A stretch of DNA of 64,000 nt, from positions 46,934,001 through 46,998,000 of the forward strand of contig CM060731.1 of NCBI GenBank assembly GCA_030704615.1, given 5' to 3'. Positions within the stretch are counted from its first letter, which is position 1, and each line of letters starts with the position of its first letter. Below, piece after piece: positions 1-12,587 of the stretch. The notes below the pieces were generated by a model. It was given only the letters and a program-made list of their open reading frames with translations, ran no database searches and was not told the DNA's origin. The translations under genes were made by a program, and so were the position numbers. The DNA is from Takakia lepidozioides. Its lineage: Eukaryota > Streptophyta > Takakiopsida > Takakiales > Takakiaceae.

Positions 1-254
1 AGAAAACCGTTTCGCAATCAGCAAAGGTAATATAACCTAGTGTGGCCTGTGCCGTTGAGCACATAAAAAAGAGGTATTTTTTCTATTTTTCATGAATTTC
101 CGGCGACGAAAAATACTTGAAATTCAAAATCTCCCACACCGTAGGTCCAAAAATTATGAAACCACCTTGATGCACACCTACGCATCGAGAGCATTCCAGC
201 GGTGTCAAGAACCTGTGCGGAGGCCTTGCGGTTTGGGAGATCTCACCGTAAATA

Positions 255-284
255 CAAACAAACAAAACAAAACAAAACAAAACA
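255..284. repeat. (AAAAC)n microsatellite
   Basis: About six copies of an AAAAC-type pentamer. It may be the tail of a decayed retroposon, but no body was recognised next to it. Confidence 0.8.
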
Positions 285-430
285 AATTAAACGACCTTGC
301 TTAATATATTGATCCCAATCTTTGCTGTAATACTATAGGTGTCTTCTTTTACATATTGGTATTAAAAATTAAAAATACAATAACAAGCCTCACTAGAGAT
401 GGTTTTTCACATTATCTCATCAGTCTAAGA

Positions 431-552
431 CAAAAACGAATGTTGGATGGTGCACCCAAGGCTTTCTGGGTGGTAATCACTGAAAGCTTTCACGAGCCCT
501 TCAGGCATCCCAGTCCTGTTCCATGATAACTGCCTCAACACTGGCAGATGAA
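431..552 (-). other. Exon-like segment, unidentified
   Basis: Reading the minus strand, an acceptor-like CTGCCAG near 545 is followed by an open segment containing RQLSWNRTGMPEGLVKAF and ending at a TAG near 427-433. Codon use looks protein-like and it could be the 3' exon of a gene, possibly of the HEAT-repeat gene upstream on this strand. The donor phase of the 2.2-3.0 kb exon does not join it cleanly, so the link is unproven. Confidence 0.2.
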
Positions 553-1949
553 TTGACCATCTACACTTATGCAGAGAAGATTATTTGGCACGGTGTCTAT
601 GATTAGGAGGTTTCCAGTTACCCTTTTGACTAGTAATAAATGGGCCAAATCCATTGATATGGATCTGCTCCTAGCAGGAAGAATACGTGGATGAAATACA
701 AAGGGCTGACCTGCAGAGAGCGGGAAACAGCAAATCCAAGTGGTCAACAGCATGCCTCTCTGCTAACACCTGTGATCAAACTCCCATACAATACAATGTG
801 AACATTTGATAGTAGCCACCACCCAAGGCTTGCCTCTCTCTCTATGGTATCATTTCTTTCATTTCATCTGTCTCTCTACTCTGTTGGTCTACTAGAGACC
901 CGTAGGCCCTCCTTGCCTGCTGTGGATCCAGTAGATTTCTTCTCTTCTCACAGAGGACGCATAGAAGACATAATATTGCCTATGTGACTGAGGGCAGTTA
1001 GCAGGAGGGGATACTAACCAGCATTGTATGCAGCAGACGGGCTGCGCCCAACCGGGTGGGCACAGTCCACTCACGCAGATCCTTTAGGGTGGGAGTTATC
1101 AGTGGTCTTAGGAAAGCCTGCCATAGACACCAAAAACAAGGCAATTGATCACTGCACAGCGGATTACATGCAATTACATTGTTAGTCTATGGTATTCAAT
1201 TCCAGAAACTGACCCCAATCACTAGTTCAGGCATTCCATGTCCCAAAGGTTGGCATCTTCCTGCAGATGCTGTGACCTATCTTAATCACAAAAACAGCGA
1301 TGCTAATCTAGACTGTCCACATCGACTCTTCAGTGGTCTTCCAACAGGCACATGTGGAAGAAGCAAGGCTTGAGGAAAAAGGTACCAAAAGATATGAAGA
1401 AGAGAGGATAGGGAGGCAAACACAGATACTCAGATATATGATGGCTGGGAGAAGAAGGGACATCTTGAGATGAGATTAAAAGAAACTTCTCATTGTGGAC
1501 TCCAATCTTCAATCTGCCCCTCAAAGTCCGAAATATTCCATTAAATGCTAAATCTCTCACGAGTGATAACTTGGTAGATCTGTCCTTATCATTTTCGATT
1601 ATACACCAGCATGCAAGGTGAAGCTAAATCCCCTCCCAAGGACACAAATTGGAAAAGCTCTCCTATGGAAAAAGGAACGTATAACCAACACCACAAATCA
1701 AATTTCGCAAACCAAAAATGTGACACTAATGCGGGACCAGAGTCTATACTGCATAACTCTGGCCACCAGCCCAGCCGATGAAAACCCATCACTTACTTTG
1801 ATTCCTTGATGCACCATGTTGAAATAGCTCTTGGCCTCTCCTCTCAGTGTGGCCCTTCCACGCTATGAGCCAATATAGTGATGTAAAAGTTAAACATGGA
1901 GCCAAGGCCTGGGCCTTGGCCTTGCCATGTCCATGGGAGGCCAAGAAAG

Positions 1950-2125
1950 AAATGAAATGATACTTTATGAAGTCCACAGAAAGCTCAAAGAGCTTATGAG
2001 ACAGGTCAGAGCATGAAACAAGAAAGAGAAACAAAATGAAATGAAATGGTACTTTATAAAGTCCGCGGAAAGCTCAAAGAGCTTATGGGACAAAATGGAA
2101 AAAACATGGGAAGAAACAAGAAAGA
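1950..2125. repeat. Two-copy tandem duplication, about 89-bp period
   Basis: The units begin near 1951 and 2040. They share GAAATGAAATG, ACTTTAT, then AAAGCTCAAAGAGCTTATG and a run of AACAAGAAAGAG. The same opening motif recurs near 51876-51900, so it belongs to a dispersed repeat. The rest of 1-2218 shows nothing I can assign. Confidence 0.6.
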
Positions 2126-2218
2126 GAGTGGGGGCCCCAGCAAGCAGGCCAAAAATGACAAAGGCAATGCCACGCTGAGAGAAATAAAGAGTGAAGAGAA
2201 TGGAGAGAGACACCAATT

Positions 2219-5200
2219 TTAAAAGACGAACATAAGCAAGATGCACAACAACACATAGGCGGTACAAACCTCCACCATCAGCCGACATCCTACACCAGGT
2301 CTCCCTGCATAGGGTGCAGGCAATTGTAGATTTGTGCAACCTGTGTACCCATTATCAGTAGCTTTCTTATCTTCCCCCTTTGACCCTTCCAATATCATCA
2401 TGTCCCTCTTTGCATTCGCGTTCTTTTCATCATCCTCTCCCGCAATTTCAAATAACACAGCCTCCTTGTCCCAATCTGCTCGCTTACTGCCCTCTTCCCC
2501 TGTACCTTCTACTGACACAACATTCATGCTTCCATTAAATATGTTATTGTCCTCCTCCCTCGAGCCTTGCACTGTCACCACCTCCCCAATTTCATTTGCT
2601 TTTTGGTCATCATCGTTTGCCATTTGTAATGTCAACGTCTCCATGTCTGCATCTGCTGTCTCTTCCTCTGCAACTTCTCCCTTCATTGTGTCCTCAAAGA
2701 GATCTACTTCCATGTGATCCTCCTTCCCAGCACCTCCTTTCGTAATCACATCCCCATCTCCATCTTCTCTCTTGCCTGCCATCTTTCCTGGCACTTCCAT
2801 TCCCGTCACATCCACGACAGCATCTGGTTTCTCAGCATCCTCCGCCCATTTTGGTCCCACTGCCAGCATCTCCCTGTCTCTGTCTGCTTTCTTAACATTG
2901 TCTCCCTCTGTTTTTATCAACTCCTCTCCATCTGCCTTCTTATCCTCCTCTGATGAACCTTGCAACATCAACTTCTCATCTTCCTCGTGCATACTCTTGA
3001 CATCACACCTTGGGTCCTGCAGATGAGATAGAGGACAAATGAATTTCCACTTTCATTCTCCTATTTGCAAAGACAGCCTTGAATTTTTACTGTCCTTCCA
3101 AACCCTGATTCTTTCTATGGGGTCCATTAACTCCTGGGGGGCTCTTTCAAGTATGATGGTTCCAAGGACAGCATACGTCTACATCACAGTCCCTATGCTA
3201 CACCAACCCACTAATTTAAAGTTATGATGCTGCACATGGAGGGACTGCTGAAAGATCACGCCCAGCAGACTGGAGTCAGTCACACATTCCTGCTTTAACA
3301 TCACTTGGTTTCCATTGTCACCTGAATTATAATAGTCAACTAAAGTGACAGGCAACTTGCCCCATTGTAGTGACCCATAGCATTCCTTTGCTTGCATTCA
3401 GTTCCAAGGTCTGATTGCAAGGCTATTGCAATAGCATGTCTCCTTTCAGTTATGAACATCTTAAGGGCCTGGACCATCTATATGATTCTATCTTGTATGA
3501 AAACAATCCTGCTTTCTTCTATACTATACAAAAAAAACCTTGAATTTGCATACCTTTCACTGCGCTTGGAGCAATTAAAACTGACCTACATTAAATAGCC
3601 ACTCACAACACCAGTGACTTGATCAAACCTTCACATTCCTGGCGTCCAATTCATTGATAAACTTCAAGTAGATGTCCCCGACACCCTCCAGCAGTGAGAG
3701 AGATTTTGCTGCCAAATCAGGAGACTCATCTGTAATGCCCACCAACAATAGGGGTAGGAGTTCCGGAATGTAAAATCGTGGAATATTCCCCTCATCCACG
3801 CAAGCACAGATGTCTTCCATGCTTTTCATCCTGTCTTTATAGTTGAGCCAACAGGCAACACAGGGAAAGAAAAGCTGCAAGAGTCAAAGAGTAGTTTCAG
3901 AATGCTGGTAATATCATAATTCACTAGGAATATTATGTCCTGATTCACACGTTGCCCCATAAGAGAAGGAGAAATAAGTAGGCAGTAGCAGCTTCCCTGG
4001 ATTTCACATCAGAGAGGACAGTGAAAGAAGAAATGGGTTTTAGCCTCACTCTCCATCCTACCTTGTCTAGAATAAGTGCAGCAAAGGTGCTCTGCATGCT
4101 GAGAGAGAAAAAGACAAAGGAACTTTTCCACAGAGGCCACGAGTGAAAAAACACGTTTACAAATGGCCAAAGAGCTTGTGTGATGGTAATGGATGACAAC
4201 TTTGTTGTATGCGGTGCTCCAAAGGCTCAAGATGGTATAGGCAAGCTCTCCCTTCGCTCTCACACTTTAGGTGAATGATGAAATTGCTGCATGAAGATGA
4301 GAGCTGAGCAGGAGCTAACCTCTCTAACACTGTTTGAGTGGTCGAATGCCAAAGGCCTGACACCAGGTGCCAAATGCTGAATAACCATGGTTGCAGGTAA
4401 TCCACATTGGACCATACCATCAATGGCTTGCAACACTGCAATCCGGACCTGCACTCTTACATGCATCAAAACAGGCTGCCTAAGACAAACAATAATGCCA
4501 AGTTTAGGTAATGAGCAAACAAAGTGCAGTCGAGAACCTTGCAAAATTAGTCTTGCCTGATTGATGGTAGCTCTGTTGAAGCAAAAATGTGGATCGGAAA
4601 AGAGAAGAACAGGACAAAGAGAGTCAATGAGAAGAGAAAAGGGACGTTAAATCAGGTACACAGATAGAAGAACAAAGCTTATTTCTCAGACTCTAATGTA
4701 CATGAGCATTGAGAATGGGCAGTGGGTTCAGCAAAGTACCCGTGAGTGAGAATGGTTGATGCTAGGGAGCAGGGCCTTGAGAAAGATGCCCGACTTGTTC
4801 CCAAAAATATTGGGATCCCGACCCACCATCAATATAAGGACATTGCAAGCGCTTTTCCTAACCTCATGAAATGTATCAAACAGCATTACAGCCAGTACCT
4901 GTTCATTGTTGAACACAGAATAAGGGTGGTGAAATATGATTGAACCCAACATGCTCTTCATTGCCATTGAATGTGGCTGTAGGTATACATGTGACATGTG
5001 ACTATGATATGATCCCTCTGGAGCCAGTCAAGGAGTTTCAGACCACCTGGATAACATCAGACTCATATGCAGATTACCTCAAATCCAACTATTGAATGTT
5101 AATTCAGGACTGCCGTTTACATCATACTACAAAAGCACATTCTTGATTCCAGCACAGCTCCTCTAGAAGGTAGGGAGAAATAGGAATTCACCCTGTGAAG

Positions 5201-8128
5201 AGGGTCAACAACAGCCTGGAGGGTTTTGAGGGAGCATTGAGTGACCAAGGCACCCATCAAGAGAGCAAGCAGCAGCAACCGTACCTCCTCCGAATCTTCC
5301 AACACAGGAATATGCCCTGCAGCCCTTCAGGATAGCCGCCTCTGTCACAACCCCTTCATTACTAATCATGCAATACTTTCCTCCTTAAAAGTGGATAACA
5401 CATCCTCAGTACTTTAGCACTTGACATACTACCAATTCTAGCCAGGAGGGAATATCTAACCCTAACCCTAAATACAGCTCTCATGCCAACATATCCATGA
5501 ATCAACAGAGATATCTTCCTCATAGCGGAAGAAAAAGGACATTGAACTTCTAATAACAGGAAGACGCTAACCATTTGGTAGATGGCACAACCCTTGAATC
5601 AAATGGGCATTACTGGCCTCCCTGAAAAATTAATATCCTTGGTTTAGTCACACATCCTTTGGCCTTGCCATTTTTGTTTTGCTTTTCCATTTGCAGCAAC
5701 CAGATTGACTTGCCTACAGACATGTGTGAGACTATTGCATAAGGGTATCCGAAGGGATCCTGACATAAAGTTGGATTACCTATCCTCTCTGCCAGGACTG
5801 GTGCAAGCAGCATCAAGGTTTGGTCCACCTGCGAGACCTCGCCGCATGCCCAAGGTGATAAGAAGCCCATCTATGGTTTCCTGGTGAGCACAGGGTTCTT
5901 GCCCTCGTATTTCCCACTGTACCTTAAGCTGTAAATCTGCTTCAAGAATACATTTCTGCTAAGAGGTAGAAATTGTGACATGCTAGTCTAGATGACATTC
6001 CTGATCATCAAGGCACAGAGATAGACACCAGAAGGCCCCAAGTCCACATATGCGTGGGAAGAGCCATTCAGCTATCGCCTTTGGGTTTTTAATTCTTAGA
6101 GAGGTGTAACGCTAGACATTCATAAATTTTGATTCTCATTCTGCGTTTTTCCTGCCCACCATCCATGGGTGGGTAAGCCATTATGGTCTTGTTGTTTGCA
6201 AATCCACCTCCAGCAGCAGTTTCAGATAAGTGTAACTGCCTTGGAATGAGAATCCATTTCTGTAAATTGCTCTAGTGTTGCGTGCATGACAAAGAGTAGA
6301 TATCTGATGAGCATACATACAATTGTGGATACCTATGACACTATGTTAGCATTCTCCTTATCACTGGAAGAATAGAACCTCAGGAATAGACTTGGCCACG
6401 TTGATGATGAGCTGAACTGCATACTCCCTGCATTTCTCTGAGGTGTCACTCAGCAACCGCAGCACTAATCCAAGTATGGTCTCATCCCATGCTGCCTGCA
6501 GGAGACAATCGCCAACTCAAGGGTGGTAGACAAACTACTCACATTCCCCTCTCCCTCCCTCTCCTCTCATGCCCCGACCCGTCCTAAAAGGAGCACCTTT
6601 TCTGCCTCTGGAACATACCCGAGTGAAAGTACATTGGCAGAAGTAATTGCAAATGCATTCAAGCAGGCCCAGGACAAACACTGTATTTCAAGGTACAACC
6701 CGTTGTTTCTTTCTCTATTCAGCTGCACAAAAGCCAGAGAAATCTTACTTTAACCATGTCAGGACATGCTTACATTTCAAGTTTGAGTGCACACATGCAG
6801 TCCCACAGACATACAGACCTCAAGCACGTCCAGAGGAGGCAGCGACCCGGCACCATCATCTTTAAGCAGACAGACATGTAGACCCTCCAGTGCTCTTCTT
6901 CGTACATTCCGATCTGGATCTGAGAGACGATTCAATGTTCTTTGCACCGTCTGCACCACCAGGGCAGACACATCTGAACAAACATCTGAAAGGGTCGAAG
7001 AATTCAAAAGAGGCAGCCTAATACTCAGCTGAAAGCCATCAGGGTCAAACATTTGTCCAACAGGGCCACTGCTGGCCAAACAAAGGCCCTATCTTCACCC
7101 ATGTACACCTAGTCTATGTATAATCTGGGAAGAACCCTCACATACTCTTTGTCACAGGCCAAGCCATGCAATACAACATGACTGTCACATATGGAGACAT
7201 GGTCTACTATCTCACAGATAGATAAAGAAGCCAAGAACCACATCCTCGTACCACTGTCTGGCCTATTGTCTCTAGACAGCATTGATTGGAATATAGCTCT
7301 CCACAAATCACCCCAGAAGGTAGCTTCGTATAAAGAACACACCACAACTGAGTTGCACTGCTGCTGTCCATTATACATCGCGGTTTAGCCGAACGCCCCT
7401 CAATTGGGCAACCAAAAATTGAGGGAGAGATGTAACACTGCAGCCATTTAAACTAATTACGAATGTAGTTGCAAATGCGCAAGAATAAAATGAGAGGTCT
7501 CCATGCTGTAATCATAGCTCCACTGAGCCATTTGCATCCGTTGAACAAATTTTAGCGGAAGACTCACACAATCTTGTGTCAGAAGTTGAGCTATTGTTAT
7601 CAAGAACTATCGCCTCAGAGTACAAGACAGCTGACAGGACAATCACGGCACTCTCTGCTTACTCTAGCACGTCGACTGTTGCCAACGCTTTAATGAGAGA
7701 AGTATCACCATCATATCAAAAGCTCATTTAGGAACCCACATGGCATACAACGTTTGTGTAATAGCGCAATCCGCTCTTTGGGCCTCATTCTCTCACTGTT
7801 CTTCCAACTACAATTCCAAGAAGGAAAAACCCAAACCGAATTGCGCATCCTTCTACACAGATAGAACCAACCCATTGGCTGTGGTGAGTCCTAATTCCTT
7901 CTCGAAAACTTTCAGTTTCGAATCAATCCCTTTCTGGACTATAAAGCAATACAAATGCAAATCTCGGAAATCCTAATCTTCCCCAGACGCACAAGGGAGC
8001 CTTCAGAGATAACTGCCAGCCCTGGACAGAAGTAACGAACCCAAAGTGAAAAATAAAATCACCTGAAGATACGCAGACACCACCTCCTCCTTGGTCACTG
8101 TACAGGGGTAGAGATCGGCATCCGACAT
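2219..8128 (-). CDS. DNAAF5: DNAAF5/HEATR2-like dynein assembly factor, multi-exon
   Basis: HEAT-repeat protein expected to act in the cytoplasm in pre-assembly of axonemal dynein arms (family knowledge). Exons that keep phase on the minus strand: about 6985-6819, 6495-6379, 5828-5780, 5316-5192, 4898-4740, 4448-4320, 3874-3629, 3178-3104 and 3016-2219. Diagnostic pieces are LNRLSDPDRNVRRRALEGL near the N terminus, EDSEEVRLLLLALL, LPSINHSHSR joined to VRIAVLQAID, and FYIPELLPLLLVGITDE; these match the order of animal DNAAF5. The last exon is a roughly 260-codon acidic tail with loose repeats around QGSxEEDxKA, which I do not know from this family. The C-terminal HEAT half of animal DNAAF5 (about 855 aa) was not found, so the gene may be shortened or the model incomplete. 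The start is uncertain: either an ATG at 8128 (MSDADLYPCT, splicing in phase to about 7032) or an ATG at 7079. Confidence 0.72.
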
Positions 8129-9515
8129 GGCTGCTTCGCCCACAGCACAGCACAGCGCAAACGGGCCCTTCTTCTCCACGGGATGTGCAAGTATAACCGT
8201 TGCCCAGCCTTGCACCGTACTAGTAGTTAACGAACTATCCCCCAGTATCTAACGAAATATTCTCCAGTAAGACACATTGATTCAAATATTCCCAAACAGA
8301 TATATTTCAGTAGTAAGCGAATTATTGTTTTCCCGGTACCTAACGATATACTCACACCTGTCGCTTGGCAGGTTGGCTTGCTTCTTTGCGCACTCTCACA
8401 GACATGCAGCTGCTGATCAATCGGGATGCATATGAGTTCCAAGCAGAGATTTTGCGAGACAATGTTGTTGCAGTGTTTCTGAGATGCACGAGCAGTAAAT
8501 ATGACTCGGCCTGATCTTGATTCCTGGCATAGACCTGGCCTTCCTACGCAACTGGATTCAGCTGGCTCTAGTCCACCTCTAGACAGTCACCCCAACATTT
8601 ACGTGCCAGGAATATAGATCTAAGTATGCACTCAATGTCAAAGCGCAACGACGAAGTGCTGGATATTGTATATAGCTGTGTATTACATAGTTTCAGGAAT
8701 TCAAGGTCCAATTGTTGATGCCGGTAGCCCCAGTACCGTTCTCATGACCAGTTGAGTACGTAATAAACAAGGTATAGCTTTAAAGGACTTCCGTATGACT
8801 GCCCAGATAATTGCTTCTGATCATGTGCGAGACTTCTGATTATTCTCTATGTTCCTGAATGAGCGAGCTCCGCTTCCTGTGATTTCGCTATGTGCTCGAG
8901 GTTAGACAGCTCCTCCTTCGGACGTTGGCGATCAGGTGGTACTGGTGGTTCACTGTGGTTCACTGGTGATTCTACGCTTTTGACATCTTTCTACCCAACC
9001 AGCCCAACTCCAGGAAAACTGTAAACTGGACAAAAGGGGTTTTAACGCCAGGTTGTCTTGCATGATGTGGCCTCACGTGCAAATTGATCAATTCTTGAAA
9101 AAAGGTTGCACATGCACAAGAACGCCGACAAGATCCTACGTTAATATGAGGCTTGGATTGAACAGCTACGTAAGCTTGTGCATGGTTTTAAACTAACCAG
9201 ATATATTAAGAAGCCATTGGAATAATCTGCCTTCCACATGCCTGCATGCGAGGAATATGTACAGTTCCTAAAGACTTGAGGAGCTCCGCATATCCAAGAA
9301 AACATGCGCACTCACTCTCTGGAGTCAATAGTCTCTTTCTACAGTTCGAAACAAAGAGAGGTCTACATAATCTTGGAACTCTGAGGTCGAGTTCATAATC
9401 TCTAGCCTGGATTAAAGGAATAGCAAAGAATGCAGACAAGAATTAATTTAAGTACTTCAAGTTTTCTGGACCCATGACGGACTTGAGAAACTCGAGGGAA
9501 TAACAGTCTTTTTTG
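8129..9515. other. Intergenic, no gene recognised
   Basis: About 1.4 kb between the HEAT-repeat gene start and the 3' end of the GT14 gene. Only short ORFs occur and no known protein motif or RNA gene was seen. The first part presumably holds the promoter of the HEAT-repeat gene. Confidence 0.5.
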
Positions 9516-10829
9516 TTAGTACCCTAACACATCCATTGGCAGCTTTTGCAGTGCCTCCAGCTCCTCCGCTCCCCCCACAAACTTGCGAGCGAAAAGGAAG
9601 CAAACCATATACGGTGAACCATCATACGTACAAGAAGGCTCGTTATCAAAACCTGGTTGATGTGAATCTTGATACATCCCGTGCACATTCACCGTCTGCT
9701 GTTGAATCTTCTGAAAGAGAGAAGAATTGATTTCATGTAAGCTCATGGATGCTGGGTGCGAGTCGTGGTTCGGGTCAGACCAATCAACGTACATGACAGT
9801 GCGATTGGCAATGCCCTCCGCATCTTTCAATGCAAGCATGGTTTGGACGTACTGTTCGTCGGGTGCGACTCCTCTACACTCTGATTTGAACTTGTGGTAG
9901 AGTGTAGATTCTCCCACAACCAACCCTGCATGCCTTCGGTGCAGTGTCATCCAAGCCTCGCCTTTCCGCGTCTGATTGTTATGGAACTCTGGCTCTTGGT
10001 TCCAACTACTCCTGAACCATTCCAAAGGCAGGAATGCTTCCACAAAGCTGCGTTGAGAGTTAATGAGGTAATTGTAGACGAACGGGAAGTTTCGAACAGG
10101 GATTGTGCTTTCACACACCAATGTAAACCAATAATTAGGCACTGCAGTGTCCAACAGTGCTTGAGCTACTAATCGCCTTATCGCATCCACAAAAGTCATG
10201 GAAAACCGACCCACAGGCTTGCTGGGTATGTTCCTCTTGTGAAAGAAGGAGCTTTCTGGGTATGTGTAACCGAGGTCACTGGCGTGGACGTAGACAGAGT
10301 ACATGTCAAAGTAGCCATCAAAGAAACGCTTCCAAATGGGCTCGAATACAATCTTCCCCCGGACTAAAAACAGAAAAGCCACACGAGGTTTCCCCGGTGC
10401 AATTGGGTTCATTGCTGCCTGACGGGCTGCACACCACAACAACTCATCGTCAGTCGCGTCGACAGTCGCGTTTGGATCACTCGATATCATTGGGCTCAGC
10501 TCAATCACTGGAGGAGAGACTTCGTACAGTTTGGAGCACTGTAGCGAAGAATTGTGACTATCCGCAGGTAGAAATGAGTTGGCATCTGACAGTGTCTTTT
10601 CGGTGCAAGGATCAGAGTTTGCTTTTTGTAGGTAGATTTTGAATTGGGTATCAACGCTTCCATCGTACGTGAAGCTGAAATGCATCAAGCTGACGAAGAG
10701 GCCCACCGCGACGATTATCTTTAGCACTGACATACCATGAATAGGACAAAACATGACTGACATACATGTGCCTGGCAGCTCCCCCTTTCGGTACTTCATG
10801 CTCCTGCAAATGAGTAAGTACTCGAACAC
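9516..10829 (-). CDS. Core-2/I-branching GlcNAc-transferase-like (DUF266, GT14)
   Basis: Single-exon ORF of 437 aa. It is a predicted type II Golgi membrane glycosyltransferase: a short cytosolic N terminus, one membrane segment around residues 34-52 (SVLKIIVAVGLFVSLMHF), a stem, then the GT14/DUF266 domain. Family landmarks in order: PRVAFLFLVRGKIVFEPIWKR, YSVYVHASD, IPSKPVGRFSMTFVDAIRRL, FTLVCESTIPVRNF with VYNYL, the RKGEAWMTLHRRHA block, PDEQYVQTML, MYVDWSD, HPAS, and the terminal CTYDG...MVCFLFARKF. N-glycosylation sequons are present in the stem. The length fits plant members (about 380-440 aa). Several in-frame ATGs (residues 1, 11, 23 and 33) leave the start open. The acceptor substrate of plant members is largely unknown, so the specificity is not claimed. 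Confidence 0.93.
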   Translation of the reverse strand: MFEYLLICRSMKYRKGELPGTCMSVMFCPIHGMSVLKIIVAVGLFVSLMHFSFTYDGSVDTQFKIYLQKANSDPCTEKTLSDANSFLPADSHNSSLQCSKLYEVSPPVIELSPMISSDPNATVDATDDELLWCAARQAAMNPIAPGKPRVAFLFLVRGKIVFEPIWKRFFDGYFDMYSVYVHASDLGYTYPESSFFHKRNIPSKPVGRFSMTFVDAIRRLVAQALLDTAVPNYWFTLVCESTIPVRNFPFVYNYLINSQRSFVEAFLPLEWFRSSWNQEPEFHNNQTRKGEAWMTLHRRHAGLVVGESTLYHKFKSECRGVAPDEQYVQTMLALKDAEGIANRTVMYVDWSDPNHDSHPASMSLHEINSSLFQKIQQQTVNVHGMYQDSHQPGFDNEPSCTYDGSPYMVCFLFARKFVGGAEELEALQKLPMDVLGY

Positions 10830-12587
10830 AACCTGGCAATCTTCGCGAGCCGAATTGTTGCTTTGTCAAGCAGCTAATGAGAAGACTCCCTCGACAGAAT
10901 CGGAAGCAGGTACATGTACATACCCCCTGCAGACATCACCACATTGCTTCCAACTTGCTGATTGCAACTCGATCAAGTCACCTGACTTTGACAGTGCACA
11001 CTGCTGGCCACAGAAAATCCACCATCAAAACCAATACATGCAGATTGTTCTGACACGAGTTCAGCTTGGGATTACGTGATCAATCACGAGACAAAACTTG
11101 AGCTTCCCGCTTGCAAGATGCCAAAAGGGAGGGAAAGGGGGTATAACAGTGAGCAGTAGAGGGTGTAAGTGCTTTGGGCTTCAAGATGAGAGAGACTCCA
11201 TGTGCAGAAGAGACTCAAAAGAAACAACCATGCAACCATCTCATGCAACACTTGGGATGGGCTCTGAGCTCTCCTGCACTGACCTCTTTATAACAGATGT
11301 GCCTATACCATCTCCAAGACTCTTGCAGTACACACGAGCTGCACCAAGAAGGAATGATTCTTGAGAACAGAAAAAGAGAACAGCAAAAGCAGGCTTCAAA
11401 GAACAAACTTACTTCAGAATTGAATACCTATGCTTTACACCGGATTAGAGAAAACATTAGAGGGTCACCTATGCACTATATTAGTGTCCGGGCAAATACC
11501 ATACATGTATCTTGAACACTTCTTGTCCAAGTGTGATTGTGTTGCCTCTAGGAACTTTGGACAATTTAGGCCAAAGACCTTCACTCATGCCAGTCTATAA
11601 AAGAGCCTCAAGTAGACACCCTCCCATTTAAACCATCTTCCGCTATTCTGGACATATCTTGAACATCCCACATCTTTGTTATTCGCACTAACAAGTTCTC
11701 ATACAAAATTGGGCTGCAACTCTTAATAACTTTTGATGCATTGTGGTCAACCCAATGGATACAATGATCTCATATCCATTGCCTTTCAAAGCAATAAGGC
11801 ATGTGGAGTGGGTGATAAGATGATCTTACATCACTTTTTCCTGTGAATGTGATTTGTACAGACACTGAGCTCTATTATATCTATCTTATGCACAAGGGGA
11901 AGGCTCTTCTTTCTGTGAGCTACGGTTGGCATCATACATATATATATAAATATATCTCTGATGCATTTCAAGCACACCCACAGAACACAAATGGTACCAA
12001 CGAGATACATGCTCAGTTCATATTGAGTTATTTTTGGAGAGGGGGGAAAACTGACAAAGATTTGATTCGGTTTTATTATCATTCCACATAATGAATGTCT
12101 CCTTTCCTTTTTTGGTTGAAAGGGGACAGTGCAACAGTACTCCAATCACCATAATAGAAGTGCAGGGAACATTAAACCTATCATTACAGCCATATGGCTC
12201 TAAACCGAATAAGACAGAATATAGAGACTCTCCTCCCAACCGCAGAACCGCGAGTGCGATGAGAACTACACCTCTGTGGTTCACCCCCGAGCCTCTTATA
12301 TAGTTCCTAGCTAGGCTAAAAGCAATCTCCAACTAGACTTGCTTGTAGACCTACTTTTAACTATATATGAAGTAGAATGGAGTTGAGTTACTTTTAGAGT
12401 CCCTGACTTCCTCTGCAAGTCAGGTGATTCGTTCAATGTAGAGCTGCTTCGGTCTTCAAAAGTACAAAACCAGAGAGGAGAAAACACTCCATGAATATCC
12501 ACTGAATGGAGGCAAGAATCAAAGTAAGAAGCCCAAAAACAAATTGCGACAAATCCTGTCGCGAGGGCTGAATTGCTGCATGGCAGC
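10830..12587. other. Intergenic, nothing recognised
   Basis: Upstream of the GT14 gene and downstream of the IFRD gene stop. It contains only short ORFs and A/T-rich stretches. No repeat family, tRNA or coding similarity was recognised. Confidence 0.5.

Noticed and set aside
2334-2717. 127-codon + ORF rich in Ser and Pro
   Set aside because: Antisense shadow of the acidic exon of the DNAAF5-like gene; the composition is the mirror of Glu/Asp codons.
4009-4263. Extra exon of the DNAAF5-like gene
   Set aside because: The exons at 4448-4320 and 3874-3629 join in phase and continue the HEAT alignment without it.
10157-10642. 161-codon + ORF
   Set aside because: Shadow of the GT14 gene on the opposite strand.
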